From: Chryseobacterium artocarpi
GTDB lineage: Bacteria; Bacteroidota; Bacteroidia; Flavobacteriales; Weeksellaceae
Reading direction: 5' to 3'
NCBI RefSeq assembly: GCF_001684975.1
Contig: NZ_MAYH01000023.1
Span: 712,572 to 776,571, forward strand
DNA length: 64,000 nt
How positions within the stretch are numbered: position 1 is the first letter of the stretch; every line of letters starts with the position of its first letter. Made by a program: the position numbers and the translations under genes. Shown in pieces: positions 15,347 to 25,557 of the stretch. The notes below the pieces were generated by a model. It made no database searches and was not told the DNA's origin. It saw only the letters and a list, made by a program, of their open reading frames with translations.

Positions 15347-16588
15347 ATGATCCAAACAAATAACAATACTATTGACCCTAAGGCTATTGAACAGCCAACG
15401 GTAGAGCCTCTGCAAAACAAACCCACACTTACCAAATCACTTCTTTGGTTGATCACCATTACCACAGGGATTGTGGTAGGAAATAATTATTATAACCAAC
15501 CTCTTTTGGGACTGATGGCAAAGGATTTTCAGGTTACTGAAACGGCAATCAGTATTATTGCAATGCTTACTCAGGTTGGTTTTGCGATGGGGCTTCTGTT
15601 TATTGTTCCTCTGGGAGATATGGTACAGCGAAAAAAATTAATACTTTCTATCTTTCTGCTGATCATAGCCTCCCTCGTGGGAATGGTTTTAGCACCTAAT
15701 CTTCCTTTACTTTATATTGCCAGTTTTATGGTAGGGTTTAGCTCGGTGGTTCCTCAGATGCTTGTTCCTTTAACGGCTGAACTTTCTACTCCAGAAAAAC
15801 GCAGCTCTTCAATAGGAATGGTGATGAGCGGCTTGCTTCTGGGAATTCTTTTATCGCGTGTAGCAGCAGGCTTTATCGGGGATATCTGGGGATGGAAGGC
15901 TATTTATTATATTGCGATTGGCTGTATGATTTTTCTGATGGTATTACTTAGTGCTAAACTTCCGGATGTACATCCCACATTTAAAGGAAATTACAGACAA
16001 TTGATGCACTCGCTGATACATCTTGCGAAAACACAGCCTGTTCTGCGTCTTTCGGCATTCAGAGGGGCGCTGGGCTTTGCCGGGTTCAGTGCTTTCTGGA
16101 TTACGTTGGTATTTCATTTAGAGGAAGCTCCTTTTCATGCGGGTTCTGCGGTGGCGGGTTCTTTCGGACTTATTGGAGCGGTAGGAGCTCTTGCGGCTTC
16201 TGCGGTAGGTAAAATAGCAACAAAAGTTTCTACTTATAACATAATATTAGTATCTATATTCATGTTACTTGCCAGCTGGATTATCTTTTATTTCAGCGGG
16301 TATACTTATATGGGACTGATTGTGGGAGTAATTCTTATTGACCTTGGGCTACAATCGATGCACATCAGTAATCAATCTTCTTTCTTTGCATTAAATATAG
16401 GAGCTACAAACAGATTAAATACGGTTTATATGTTCAGTTATTTTGCCGGAGGTTCTCTGGGCAGTTATCTTGCGTCCCAAGCCTGGAAATACTACCAATG
16501 GGACGGTGTTGTATATACAGGATTATCCTGTACGCTTCTGGTGCTTATTGCGCATCTTTGGTTTGGAAAAAAGACGATAGCGAAATAA
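15347..16588 (+). CDS. MFS transporter, drug/metabolite efflux type
   Basis: A major facilitator superfamily protein of about 413 residues with twelve predicted membrane helices. The GNNYYNQPLLG segment after helix 1 and the loop 2-3 motif in PLGDMVQRKKLIL (G-D-x-x-x-R-K/R) are characteristic; VPLTAELSTPEKRSSSIGMVMSGLLLGILLSR is the motif-C region usual in proton-coupled exporters. The frame opens at 15311, but a TAATTTTG promoter-like box lies inside that extension, so I take the ATG at 15347 (MIQTNNN). It follows an AraC gene, which probably controls it. The substrate is unknown. Confidence 0.9.
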   Translation: MIQTNNNTIDPKAIEQPTVEPLQNKPTLTKSLLWLITITTGIVVGNNYYNQPLLGLMAKDFQVTETAISIIAMLTQVGFAMGLLFIVPLGDMVQRKKLILSIFLLIIASLVGMVLAPNLPLLYIASFMVGFSSVVPQMLVPLTAELSTPEKRSSSIGMVMSGLLLGILLSRVAAGFIGDIWGWKAIYYIAIGCMIFLMVLLSAKLPDVHPTFKGNYRQLMHSLIHLAKTQPVLRLSAFRGALGFAGFSAFWITLVFHLEEAPFHAGSAVAGSFGLIGAVGALAASAVGKIATKVSTYNIILVSIFMLLASWIIFYFSGYTYMGLIVGVILIDLGLQSMHISNQSSFFALNIGATNRLNTVYMFSYFAGGSLGSYLASQAWKYYQWDGVVYTGLSCTLLVLIAHLWFGKKTIAK

Positions 16589-16612
16589 ATTTAATTTATA
16601 GAAAATCATCAT

Positions 16613-16645
16613 AAAATCCTCAATATTTAGTGTATTGGGGATTTT
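16613..16645 (+). terminator. Intrinsic terminator after the MFS gene
   Basis: Stem AAAATCCTCAATA (16613-16625) and TATTGGGGATTTT (16633-16645) with one wobble. The T tract is short. Confidence 0.6.
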
Positions 16646-16679
16646 CACATTATCTATGTTTTAGTTTGAAATTTTAAAC

Positions 16680-17807
16680 TCACGAACGGATAAGATTATG
16701 TATTTCATCTTGATACTGTCTATTTTTCTTTTTCATTTTCAGAGTAATATAAAGTAAGGTACTCATTATCAATAATCCAATTACCACTACAACTCCGATA
16801 AGAATATTATAATGATCTGTAATTTCCTTCGTTTTTTTTAGCATTTCCTTATTATGAACATCAATTGCGTGGTTGATAGAGCTTAACTCATTTTGTTCTC
16901 TGTTAAAACTTGCTTCAAAAAATTTTCCGTTGTAAGCCTGATAAAGATGCTGGTTTCCCATAGCAAGATAATTCTCTGCCATTTCTCTATAGATGCCTTC
17001 ATTCAGGGTAAGGTCACCAATTTTTTTGGAAAGTTCTTGCGCTTCGACCAATAGATTAATTGCTGTTTGGTTTTCCTTTTTACTTTTATACACTTCCGAA
17101 AGTCCTTTCAATGCAAATGCTTCTAAACTATTGGCATTAATTACGCGGGCAAACTCCAAAGATTTCACAAAGGCTTCTTCCGCTTTATTTAATTGATTTA
17201 AAAGTAGATAGCAGTATCCAATATTGTAATATACAATACTTTGGTTAAAATGAGTTTCCTTTTCTTTTACTTTTTCAAAATTCCGGGCTGCGATGAGAAA
17301 TTCCTGGAGGGCAATTTCCGGATTAAGCTGGCTTTTATGAATCATTCCTCGTAAAGCATAGCTTCTTGCTGTTTCAAAGTACTTATCCGGATCGTTATCA
17401 GGAAGCTGTATAAGATATTCTCCCGCTTCATCTAATGTTTCAAGGCTTTTGCTGTAAAAATCCATCTGCTGATACTGCATTGCAATAGCAATCAACACAC
17501 TGGTTTTGATATTCAGACTATTGGTTTTCTGAACAAGTTCTCTTGCTACAAGAAGATTTTTCAAAGATTCATCAAAGTCCCTTTTAGCGATACTTGCGGT
17601 GGAAAGAATTAAATAGACCTTAACTAATTTATTAACATCTTTCTGTTTCTGAAGTAATTTTTTAGCAATCTTTACAGCATTGTCAGGGTTATTGTAGATT
17701 TCCTGGTTTGCCTTTCTAATCAGGGAATCATCCGAAATATTTTGTCCGAAAAGACCAATCTGGCAACCTAAAAGTACAATAGAGACAATTTTAGTAAACA
17801 GTTTCAT
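16680..17807 (-). CDS. TPR protein with one membrane helix, HTH-less sibling of the TPR-AraC regulator
   Basis: A 375-residue protein. Signal-like N-terminus MKLFTKIVSIVLLGCQIGLFG, then tetratricopeptide repeats from about 30 to 300 (FDESLKNLLVARELVQK, YYNIGYCYLLLNQLNKAEEAFVKSLEF, EAFALKGLSEVYKSKKENQTAINLLVEAQEL), a membrane helix near 333-353 (ILIGVVVVIGLLIMSTLLYITL), and a short basic cytoplasmic tail that ends after about 20 residues. This is the layout of the TPR-AraC protein upstream, minus its DNA-binding domain. Its ATG overlaps the stop of that gene (ATGA), so the two are translationally coupled. It may modulate the regulator by pairing with it; this is inference. Confidence 0.85.
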   Translation of the reverse strand: MKLFTKIVSIVLLGCQIGLFGQNISDDSLIRKANQEIYNNPDNAVKIAKKLLQKQKDVNKLVKVYLILSTASIAKRDFDESLKNLLVARELVQKTNSLNIKTSVLIAIAMQYQQMDFYSKSLETLDEAGEYLIQLPDNDPDKYFETARSYALRGMIHKSQLNPEIALQEFLIAARNFEKVKEKETHFNQSIVYYNIGYCYLLLNQLNKAEEAFVKSLEFARVINANSLEAFALKGLSEVYKSKKENQTAINLLVEAQELSKKIGDLTLNEGIYREMAENYLAMGNQHLYQAYNGKFFEASFNREQNELSSINHAIDVHNKEMLKKTKEITDHYNILIGVVVVIGLLIMSTLLYITLKMKKKNRQYQDEIHNLIRS

Positions 17808-19450
17808 GATTTCTTATTCTTAATAATTTCCTGAATGTAATGATTGGGAGACATTCCTGTAATCGATTTAAAAACATTGGTAAAGGCACCATGTGAAGAG
17901 AATCCTGTATATTCTGCAAGGTAGCTTACTTTATAATTGAGATAGGCAGGATCTGTTCTCAAAAGGTAGGCAATATGATTGATTCTTAATTCATTGATGT
18001 ATCCATTAAAATTTTTTCCTTTATTATTATTAATTACTTCTGATAAGTATTTTGTATTGATTCCCGTTTCAGCAGAAAGAATGGAAATCGACATGTTTTT
18101 ATTTAAATAATTATCGGTAAGTTCCCACTCTTTCAGTTTCTCAAGAATTTCAGTTTCTTTTTCTTTAGATACTTTTGCCTGGTCTTTTTCTGAAGTTTTA
18201 TTTACTTTTATCAATGATTCTTCATGAGCAATCGAAGCAGAGATATCCCTTTCCCTTTGCCCTTTAAAAAAGGTGAATTGTTTTCTCAAATCCTTTCCTT
18301 TTGTCTGTTCGTAATAAAAGCAGACCATAGTTCCTAAAATAAGGAATAAAGTAATGCTAACAATAATCTTTACCTGAATTGATTTGTTTTGTTTTTGGTA
18401 TTCAATATTCTTTTTATGATAGATTTCCAGTAGCTTAACGATATATTGTATACCTTCTTTCCTACTAGAGTCTAGTTTATTCTTTAAATCAGAATATAGA
18501 TTATTGTAATGGGAGTATTTTTCACCGTTATTCAGGGCAAGATAGTTTTCGGTAAATAATTCGTAAAAAATAAGCTTTAAATCGTTGTAAGGTAAGTTTT
18601 CAATCTTGGCAAACCCTTTTTCCAGATAATGTATTGCAGTATGATAGTCTTCTTTTGAAAAGTAATATCGTGACAATGCCTCGTAAGCAAAAGCAGCAAG
18701 AAAAGCATAATCTCCCTGATTTTCAATCTCATGAATCACCTCATCAAGCAGCTTTTTAGATTCTTCTCGCCTATTGGCTCTCATCAGATACAATGCCCGA
18801 AAAATAGTATTTTCCTGTCTTGTAATCTTATTTTCCTCATTATCGTAGTCCAAATACTGATCACTAATATCGAAATTTTTCAGGGCTTCCTCATACTTTT
18901 TAGAAACACCGTCATTGATTGCCTGAAGCTGATATAGTTTTGACAGTGTCATTCTTTCTTTTAAATTTTTACTGTTCAGGAGATCCTGATCTGCTAAAAT
19001 TCCGGCAATTATATTTCTGGACTGTTCAAACAATCCTAAATTCTGGTATTGGTCCGCAAGATTAAAGTTACCAAACATTGTTACAAAACGGGATTGTTTC
19101 CCTTCCTGATTTTCATCTTCTTTCTGATTGGAAGTATTCACTGCTTCTACGTAATTTCCTTGCATCGCATATGCCCAAGAGATAATTTTTCGCAGAATGG
19201 TTTTATGCTCAATATTTTTTTCACTGATCAAAAGGCTCTGAGAATATCTTATACAGTCTTCTGGATTTTGATATAACTTTTGAAAAGCCCTATCCGTCAA
19301 AATATTAAAGTCGGGACCTGATTGGCTGTTCATAAAGACAGGGCACAACATTATTAAAAATAATATCAACCCATTATTTTTTCCTGTTATTTTCCAAAAA
19401 AAACTTGTTTTTCTACTACTTTCTCCCAATATCTTACCTATCATCACCAT
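17804..19450 (-). CDS. Membrane-anchored TPR-AraC transcriptional regulator
   Basis: A 548-residue protein of a type common in flavobacteria. A hydrophobic N-terminal signal/anchor (LILFLIMLCPVF) precedes a periplasmic TPR region (about 50-345) with ADQYQNLGLFEQSRNI and ALSRYYFSKEDYHTAIHYLEKGF. A membrane helix follows (IIVSITLFLILGTMVCFYY), then a cytoplasmic linker, then a C-terminal AraC helix-turn-helix domain with MSISILSAETGINTKYLSEVINNNKGKNFNGYI and VSYLAEYTGFSSHGAFTNVFKSITGMSPNHYI. It likely senses an envelope signal and binds DNA directly. It is divergent from the T9SS surface protein at 19803 and overlaps the TPR sibling by 4 nt. Confidence 0.9.
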   Translation of the reverse strand: MVMIGKILGESSRKTSFFWKITGKNNGLILFLIMLCPVFMNSQSGPDFNILTDRAFQKLYQNPEDCIRYSQSLLISEKNIEHKTILRKIISWAYAMQGNYVEAVNTSNQKEDENQEGKQSRFVTMFGNFNLADQYQNLGLFEQSRNIIAGILADQDLLNSKNLKERMTLSKLYQLQAINDGVSKKYEEALKNFDISDQYLDYDNEENKITRQENTIFRALYLMRANRREESKKLLDEVIHEIENQGDYAFLAAFAYEALSRYYFSKEDYHTAIHYLEKGFAKIENLPYNDLKLIFYELFTENYLALNNGEKYSHYNNLYSDLKNKLDSSRKEGIQYIVKLLEIYHKKNIEYQKQNKSIQVKIIVSITLFLILGTMVCFYYEQTKGKDLRKQFTFFKGQRERDISASIAHEESLIKVNKTSEKDQAKVSKEKETEILEKLKEWELTDNYLNKNMSISILSAETGINTKYLSEVINNNKGKNFNGYINELRINHIAYLLRTDPAYLNYKVSYLAEYTGFSSHGAFTNVFKSITGMSPNHYIQEIIKNKKS

Positions 19451-19802
19451 TGTAAATAAAAAATTACAAATGGTTAATTTTCAAATAATTACATTTTTAA
19501 TTCTTGTAAATTCAATGAAATATGCAAGCTTATTTCTTTACAAAGCGCAAATATAACGTTAATATTGTCCCAAGCATTAAACAGATTCAAAATATTAGAC
19601 TTATTTACAATTTTATTGAAAATATTCATATAGATAATAAACAATAATTAAATAATCCCGAATCTGATCTTACATTTTAACCTGTAAATAGAGATTCAGA
19701 CCTCATTTGTTCATCTCTCCGGCAAATCATACAATATCCTTAGAATTTTCACTAAAAAAATATTGAACAATGATAAATTCTTTTAACATATAAACAATAA
19801 AA
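19451..19802. other. Divergent intergenic region
   Basis: AT-rich, no gene seen. It must hold the promoters of the TPR-AraC gene (minus) and the GEVED surface protein (plus). TTGAACAATGATAAATTCTTTT (19762-19783) is a weak -33/-7 candidate for the latter. Confidence 0.45.
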
Positions 19803-22070
19803 ATGAGAAAGCAATACCTATTATGGATGGCATTACTTATTCCATCCTGGCAATTGAGTGCCCAAACCTATTGTACTCCTACCGCCGGAGCATCAAGTCA
19901 GAATAATTATCTGAAAAATGCTGTTTTTTCTGATCAAGGGGCCATATATTATGATGCGGCATCTTATCAGGCTTATGTAGATAATTCTGGTCAAATGGTA
20001 ACATCTTACCCTGGAGGCACAGTAAATGTACATCTGGAACATAGCGGAAGTACTAAATCTTATGTTTGGGTAGACTGGAATGCGGATGGAGATTTTGATG
20101 ATTTCTATGAAGGTCCTATAGAGCCTTCTCCTTTTAATACGGTTGATGATCAGTTCTTTGTTCCTCCCACTCAAGAACCGGGAGTTTATAGAATAAGAGT
20201 ACAGTCAGGAAGTACATTTCCCAATCCTGTAAACCCATGTGGTCCTAATAACTATGGTGGGTTTGTTGATTTCAGCCTAAAAATTAATCCTACACCTACT
20301 TGTCTTGCTCCTTCAGCACTTACAGCGTCCAATATTACCAATTCAACAGCTTTAATCTCTTGGGAAGCTTCTACCACCTCTCCCGGAAGTGGATATGAAT
20401 ATTATTACACAAGCACAAATACTCCACCAACGGCAACTACGACTCCTTCCGGAACGAGTATGACAACATCTGCCAACATCAGCGGACTATACTCATTTAC
20501 AACATATTACATCTATGCAAGATCCATTTGCAGTGCTTCTGATAAAAGTAGCTGGTCGTTAAGGGGAACATTTAAAACAAAATGTGATCCTATGGCTTCT
20601 ATGTTTGAAAACTTTGAAGCAGTTACCGGAGCTAATGCCAACTGTTGGGATAAGTTAGGTCCTGGTTATATGACGATAGGTACCGGATCTGGTGTAAATA
20701 ATTCTAAAGGTATAACCCAAAGCGCATTAAGTGCAGCTAATTTTTCCCTGGCTGTGCTTCCTCTGTTCAGTAATGTAAATGCCGGAACTCACTGGCTGAG
20801 ATTTAAAGCTAAAGTAAGCAGTGATCCCGGCGTATTGGATATTGGATATGTTACCAATGACTCGGATGCTTCAACATTTAATATTGTTCAGTCTGTGAAT
20901 ATCAGTAACAAAAACTATGATGGGTATGAATACAGAGTTATTATTCCTAATACGGTACCATCCAACGCAAGACTTGCTATCAGACATAGTGGTGTTCCTG
21001 CTGTGAATATATATTGGGATGAAGTATATTGGGAACCTAAACCAAACTGTCTTCCGGTCAGCAATGTTACAGTTTCTAATATTACAAGTTCATCAGTTGA
21101 CTTAGCATGGAATGCTTCAAGCTCGTCACCTTCAGGATATGATATTTATTACAGCCTGAATAATACGCCACCAACAGCTTCTACAGTTCCTAATATAACT
21201 AATGTATCCGGAAATACATACACTATTTCTAACCTTGAAAGCGCAAAGAACTATTATATATGGGTAAGACCAAGATGCAGCAGTACAGATCAGGGACCAT
21301 GGGGAAATATAACGTCTATATTAACAGCTTGTGCTCCTGTTCCGAATTTATCTGAAAACTTTGATTCTTATAATACAGGACTTATTACCAATGCACCTTG
21401 TTGGGGAAAAATAACTGTCGGAATCATCGCATCTTGTACTATTAACGGAAGTACACCGGCAGCTTCAGGGACCAAACATATAAGCCTACGATCTACTTCA
21501 AGTGGTGATATTGCAATTGCTGTTTTACCTGAGTTCAGTAATGTAAATGCAGGAACCCATCGTTTAAGGTTCAAGGCATATAGCAGCCAGAGCACAGGAA
21601 AGCTGAAGGTAGGCTATGTAGCAGATCCAACCAATGCAGAATCTTTTGTTTTGATTCAACAATTGGATGTAACAAACACTTCATATAATGCCAATTATTA
21701 TACCGTAAATGTACCTGCTACAGTACCCGCAAATACAAGACTTGCCATCCGCAGTGATTATGCAACCAGTACAAACGTATCATACTACATTGATGATGTC
21801 AATTGGGAAAACGGATCTCTGGGTACAAGTGAGGTTTCGGCAAAAGCTGAGTTGACAGTATATCCCAATCCATTTACGGATACAATCAATATCTCTTCTG
21901 AACAAAAGGTATCTTCAATGGCTGTCTATGATCTTTCAGGAAAGATCGTAAAGGAAATTACCAGTCCTTCAACATCAGTTTCATTAAAGGAGTTACCATC
22001 AGGAGCTTATCTGATCAAAGTAATCCTTAAGAACGGAACAGCTAAAACAATAAAGGCTGTAAAAAAATAA
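19803..22070 (+). CDS. T9SS-secreted multidomain surface protein (GEVED, FN3, type A sorting domain)
   Basis: A 755-residue secreted protein. Order: signal peptide (MRKQYLLWMALLIPSWQLSAQ), a GEVED domain at about 60-160 (YVWVDWNADGDFDD), fibronectin type III at about 165-260 (SALTASNITNSTALISWEAS), a beta-rich module with LPLFSNVNAGTHWLRFKAK, then a second copy of the FN3-plus-module unit (VTVSNITSSSVDLAWNAS, LPEFSNVNAGTHRLRFKAY). It ends with a T9SS type A sorting domain: VYPNPFTDTINISSEQKV, MAVYDLSGKIVKEI, and KELPSGAYLIKVILKNGT. It is exported by type IX secretion and anchored at or released from the surface. An adhesive or carbohydrate-binding role is likely, but no catalytic motif is seen. 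Confidence 0.9.
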   Translation: MRKQYLLWMALLIPSWQLSAQTYCTPTAGASSQNNYLKNAVFSDQGAIYYDAASYQAYVDNSGQMVTSYPGGTVNVHLEHSGSTKSYVWVDWNADGDFDDFYEGPIEPSPFNTVDDQFFVPPTQEPGVYRIRVQSGSTFPNPVNPCGPNNYGGFVDFSLKINPTPTCLAPSALTASNITNSTALISWEASTTSPGSGYEYYYTSTNTPPTATTTPSGTSMTTSANISGLYSFTTYYIYARSICSASDKSSWSLRGTFKTKCDPMASMFENFEAVTGANANCWDKLGPGYMTIGTGSGVNNSKGITQSALSAANFSLAVLPLFSNVNAGTHWLRFKAKVSSDPGVLDIGYVTNDSDASTFNIVQSVNISNKNYDGYEYRVIIPNTVPSNARLAIRHSGVPAVNIYWDEVYWEPKPNCLPVSNVTVSNITSSSVDLAWNASSSSPSGYDIYYSLNNTPPTASTVPNITNVSGNTYTISNLESAKNYYIWVRPRCSSTDQGPWGNITSILTACAPVPNLSENFDSYNTGLITNAPCWGKITVGIIASCTINGSTPAASGTKHISLRSTSSGDIAIAVLPEFSNVNAGTHRLRFKAYSSQSTGKLKVGYVADPTNAESFVLIQQLDVTNTSYNANYYTVNVPATVPANTRLAIRSDYATSTNVSYYIDDVNWENGSLGTSEVSAKAELTVYPNPFTDTINISSEQKVSSMAVYDLSGKIVKEITSPSTSVSLKELPSGAYLIKVILKNGTAKTIKAVKK

Positions 22071-22080
22071 TATGTTGTCA

Positions 22081-22127
22081 CTGTCATATGAAAGCGGCAG
22101 GTGTACTGTCTGCCGCTTTTGTGACAG
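22081..22127 (+). terminator. Intrinsic terminator after the GEVED gene
   Basis: Long stem: AAAGCGGCAG (22091-22100) and CTGCCGCTTT (22110-22119), extended by CTGTCA (22081-22086) and TGACAG (22122-22127). Confidence 0.75.
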
Positions 22128-22335
22128 TTTTCAATCATTTTCTTTCATCAATATCCATTAAATTTCTTTTGAATGAAAAACTTCTACTCATCTCTGATAT
22201 GAACATTACAGAACATACAATATTGTTCTTCCACTCATTTATCACTTGTTTGAATGTTCCATCATTCACTTTTTCATTGAATCCGAAAAAATGACAAAAA
22301 CAGCTATGCTGTGCTATTAAAATATAAACCACCCA

Positions 22336-25300
22336 ATGACTACCAACAACATTCACGATCAGGAAAAATATAGGTCTGCAGTATTAAAGAGACTTTTGTT
22401 TGGTTTTATACTTATTATTCTCATGAGCAGCACCCTTTCTGCACAAAGAGATACGGAACATTGGTTTGCTCCTATGATGTCCAGACTTAATGATTCCAAC
22501 AAACAGGCTTTATTTTTATCTACAGATTCTACAATACCGTTTGCTGTAAGCATTTATAATAACAATCTACTGATAGGAACGGTAACTATCAGCAAAGGGA
22601 ATCCTCAGTCTTTTGACATTCCTACGGATCAGATGATTACCGGATCTCAGGCTGAACTTTTCAGAGCAACTGGACGCGGACTTTATGTAAAGGGAGAGAA
22701 ACCTTTTTTCTGTACTTTCAGATTTTCTACCAAAAATCATGGGGAGATTCTGACTTCTAAGGGCAAAGCAGGAATCGGTAACAAGTTTTATGTTTCATAT
22801 GCTCCGTTAGCTACTTTAGCATCCAATACTAATTTCACGTGTGGTATTTTAGCCACAGAAGATAATACTACTGTAAAAATTTCCAATTACAATTCTTCGG
22901 TAAAGTTTTCCAATGGCACTACAGGAGCTACGAATCCTACCATGACTTTCACCTTGAATAAAGGACAATCCTATATTGTAGAAGGGAAAGGAAATGAAGC
23001 ATCTAACCAAACCGGTTTTATGGGAGCTAAAATTGAAGCTGACAAACCCATTTCTGTTACCAATGGAAGTTTTAACGGACAAATTATCAATTCTAATAAC
23101 GGTGGAGATATCCTTATGGATCAATCGATCCCTGTGGAGCGCTTGGGAGAAGAATTTGTACTGGTAAAAGGTATGGCTCCTATTGCAAGCAATGTGGAAG
23201 GTGCTGTAGTAACCGCAACAGAGAATAATACGCAGGTTTATGTAAATGATGAAACAACACCTATTGCTACATTAAATGAAGGACAGTTTTATCACATTCA
23301 GTCTGCTTCTTACGTGAATCAAAATAGTACAGGACATTATAATATGCGTATCCGTACTACTAAAAAAGCTTATGTATATCAACTGATGGCTGGAACATCA
23401 ACTTCTTTTGTTGAAATTACCATTGGAGCCAATTATATTCCTCCTCTCAGCTGTTTTCTTCCGAAAAAAATAGACGAGATCGGAAAGATTGACGTCTTAC
23501 CTTATTATACAGCCATCACGCCTATTGTCAAATTAAATATTATAACCGAAGCGGGAGCAACAGTATTTGTTAATAGCAATCCTATGTTACCTTCTCAAGG
23601 ACCTTTTCCCGTATCCGGAAATACAAACTGGGTTTCTTATTCCGTATCTAATGTGACAGGAAATATCACTGTGGAATCTACAAAAGCTGTCACAGCCGGA
23701 ATTGCTGCGGGAGAAGGCAATGTAGGATATGGAGGATATTTTGCAGGATTCTCTTCTGTTCCTGTAATTGCCAAAAAAAGTGGAACCTGTATTCCTGATA
23801 TAGTGCTGGAAGTAGATGACAGCTATGTTACTTATCAATGGAATTTCAATGGAAACCCTATTTCTGGGGCAACAAGCAATACTTACACTCCCACGCAATC
23901 CGGAAATTATACCGTAACGGTTTCTGTGGGCGGAACATGCCCATCTGCAACAACACCGATTTATAAAGTGTTCAGCTGTACAGCACATACTACAAAAGCT
24001 TTAACGGTATGTTCTACCAATACACCTGTTACTATTACACCAACATTTACAAGTTCCACACAAATCCCTTCGCCAGGCAGTGTACAAATTATCACTCCAT
24101 CTGCCAACGGAACATTGACAATCAATCCGGCAACAGGTATTTTAACTTATACAGCCAATGCTGGAGCAACTGCAGATACTTTCACCTATAAATTCTGCGG
24201 CAACATCCCGGAATTCTCAGATTGTGAAGAGGTAAAAACAAATGTGATAATACAGTCTGTTACAGCAAATAATGCAACCATTCAGGCATGCAATAATAAT
24301 GGTACAGGAATTTTCGATCTTACTTCTGCCAATGTAGGAGGACCTGCTGGAAGCATTAAGAAATATTATCCTACTCAGGCAGATCTTCTTGCCGGAACAA
24401 ATGAAATCATGTCTTCCAATACTTATAACTCCCCAGCTCCAAAAGATGTATATGTAAAAGTAGCTACTGCTGAAGGGTGTTTTGCACAGGCAAAAATCAG
24501 TTTAACCTTTACACCGGCACCAGTTATACAAAATGTATCTCTTAGTTCATGCCCTATTGATACGGAACCGGATAAAGGAAGTTTTGATCTTACCAAAGCA
24601 ACGGTTACTGACGAAGGAGGAATCACCAAAGAATATTACAAAACCATACAGGATGCGGTTTCAGGAATCAATACTATTGTCAATCCGGCAACGTATATTT
24701 CTTCTAATACCACTGTATATATAAAAGTGATCAATGCTTCGGGATGTTCGTCCATAGCTTCAGTTACTCTTGTTGTAACGCCATCACGACCATCTTCTTT
24801 GCTTAAAAATCAGTTTATATGTATTGATGCAACTACAATTCTTGATGCTGGTCCGGGGTATCAGTCTTATCAATGGAGTACGGGAGCTACCACTTCGTCT
24901 ATCACAGTAAAGCCTGGACTCTATTCGGTTATTCTGGAACATGACAATTGCTTTACGAAGCAGGATGTAGCTGTAAATGTAGCCCCAAATCCAGTAATCA
25001 AGAACATTGATATTGATAACAATAAGGCTACTCTTACGGTAATCGGAGGTAATCCTCCTTATTTATATTCTATTGATAATGTGCACTGGCAGGCTTCAAA
25101 TACATTCACAGGGTTACCTAACGGACAGAATATATTCTATGTGAAGGACAATTACAATTGTGATCCTGTAAAAGTAGAATTAACGGTTATCAATATTATC
25201 AACGCTATTACTCCAAATGGTGATAATATTAACGACACAGTGTCCTACATAGACCTTGCTTATAAAAAAGACCTTTCCTTCACGGTATATGACCGATACG

Positions 25301-25467
25301 GAAACAATGTATTCACAGGAAGTCGCTTTAATAATTATACATGGGACGGCAAATCCGGTAATAAGAGTGTCTTTACAGGAACGTATTGGTATGTCATCAC
25401 CTGGAAAGAACCCAAATTACAAGATGCCATTATCAAATATACCGGCTGGATTCTATTAAAAAATTAA
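22336..25467 (+). CDS. IgGFc-binding-type surface protein with T9SS type B sorting domain (copy 1)
   Basis: A 1043-residue secreted protein. After a hydrophobic signal segment ending LSAQ, the mature protein begins [10 protein letters not shown]. An IgGFc-binding N-terminal-like domain follows (FALSTDS-like [73 protein letters not shown]). Ig-like segments include [22 protein letters not shown], with further repeats such as [21 protein letters not shown]. It ends in a gliding-motility-type C-terminal domain ([43 protein letters not shown]) that is the T9SS type B signal. The next gene is a full-length paralogue 90 nt on. Likely a surface adhesin; the ligand is unknown. Confidence 0.9.
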   Translation: MTTNNIHDQEKYRSAVLKRLLFGFILIILMSSTLSAQRDTEHWFAPMMSRLNDSNKQALFLSTDSTIPFAVSIYNNNLLIGTVTISKGNPQSFDIPTDQMITGSQAELFRATGRGLYVKGEKPFFCTFRFSTKNHGEILTSKGKAGIGNKFYVSYAPLATLASNTNFTCGILATEDNTTVKISNYNSSVKFSNGTTGATNPTMTFTLNKGQSYIVEGKGNEASNQTGFMGAKIEADKPISVTNGSFNGQIINSNNGGDILMDQSIPVERLGEEFVLVKGMAPIASNVEGAVVTATENNTQVYVNDETTPIATLNEGQFYHIQSASYVNQNSTGHYNMRIRTTKKAYVYQLMAGTSTSFVEITIGANYIPPLSCFLPKKIDEIGKIDVLPYYTAITPIVKLNIITEAGATVFVNSNPMLPSQGPFPVSGNTNWVSYSVSNVTGNITVESTKAVTAGIAAGEGNVGYGGYFAGFSSVPVIAKKSGTCIPDIVLEVDDSYVTYQWNFNGNPISGATSNTYTPTQSGNYTVTVSVGGTCPSATTPIYKVFSCTAHTTKALTVCSTNTPVTITPTFTSSTQIPSPGSVQIITPSANGTLTINPATGILTYTANAGATADTFTYKFCGNIPEFSDCEEVKTNVIIQSVTANNATIQACNNNGTGIFDLTSANVGGPAGSIKKYYPTQADLLAGTNEIMSSNTYNSPAPKDVYVKVATAEGCFAQAKISLTFTPAPVIQNVSLSSCPIDTEPDKGSFDLTKATVTDEGGITKEYYKTIQDAVSGINTIVNPATYISSNTTVYIKVINASGCSSIASVTLVVTPSRPSSLLKNQFICIDATTILDAGPGYQSYQWSTGATTSSITVKPGLYSVILEHDNCFTKQDVAVNVAPNPVIKNIDIDNNKATLTVIGGNPPYLYSIDNVHWQASNTFTGLPNGQNIFYVKDNYNCDPVKVELTVINIINAITPNGDNINDTVSYIDLAYKKDLSFTVYDRYGNNVFTGSRFNNYTWDGKSGNKSVFTGTYWYVITWKEPKLQDAIIKYTGWILLKN

Positions 25468-25500
25468 AAATCTTCTGAACTCTACAACTCAATATTATCA

Positions 25501-25536
25501 TCCGCAAGGGCATGAAACTCTTGCGGAGATATTTTT
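25501..25536 (+). terminator. Intrinsic terminator between the two paralogues
   Basis: Stem TCCGCAAG (25501-25508) and CTTGCGGA (25520-25527), then GATATTTTT. Despite tandem order, copy 2 may therefore have its own promoter. Confidence 0.75.
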
Positions 25537-25557
25537 AACTCATTTTTTCCATACTTT

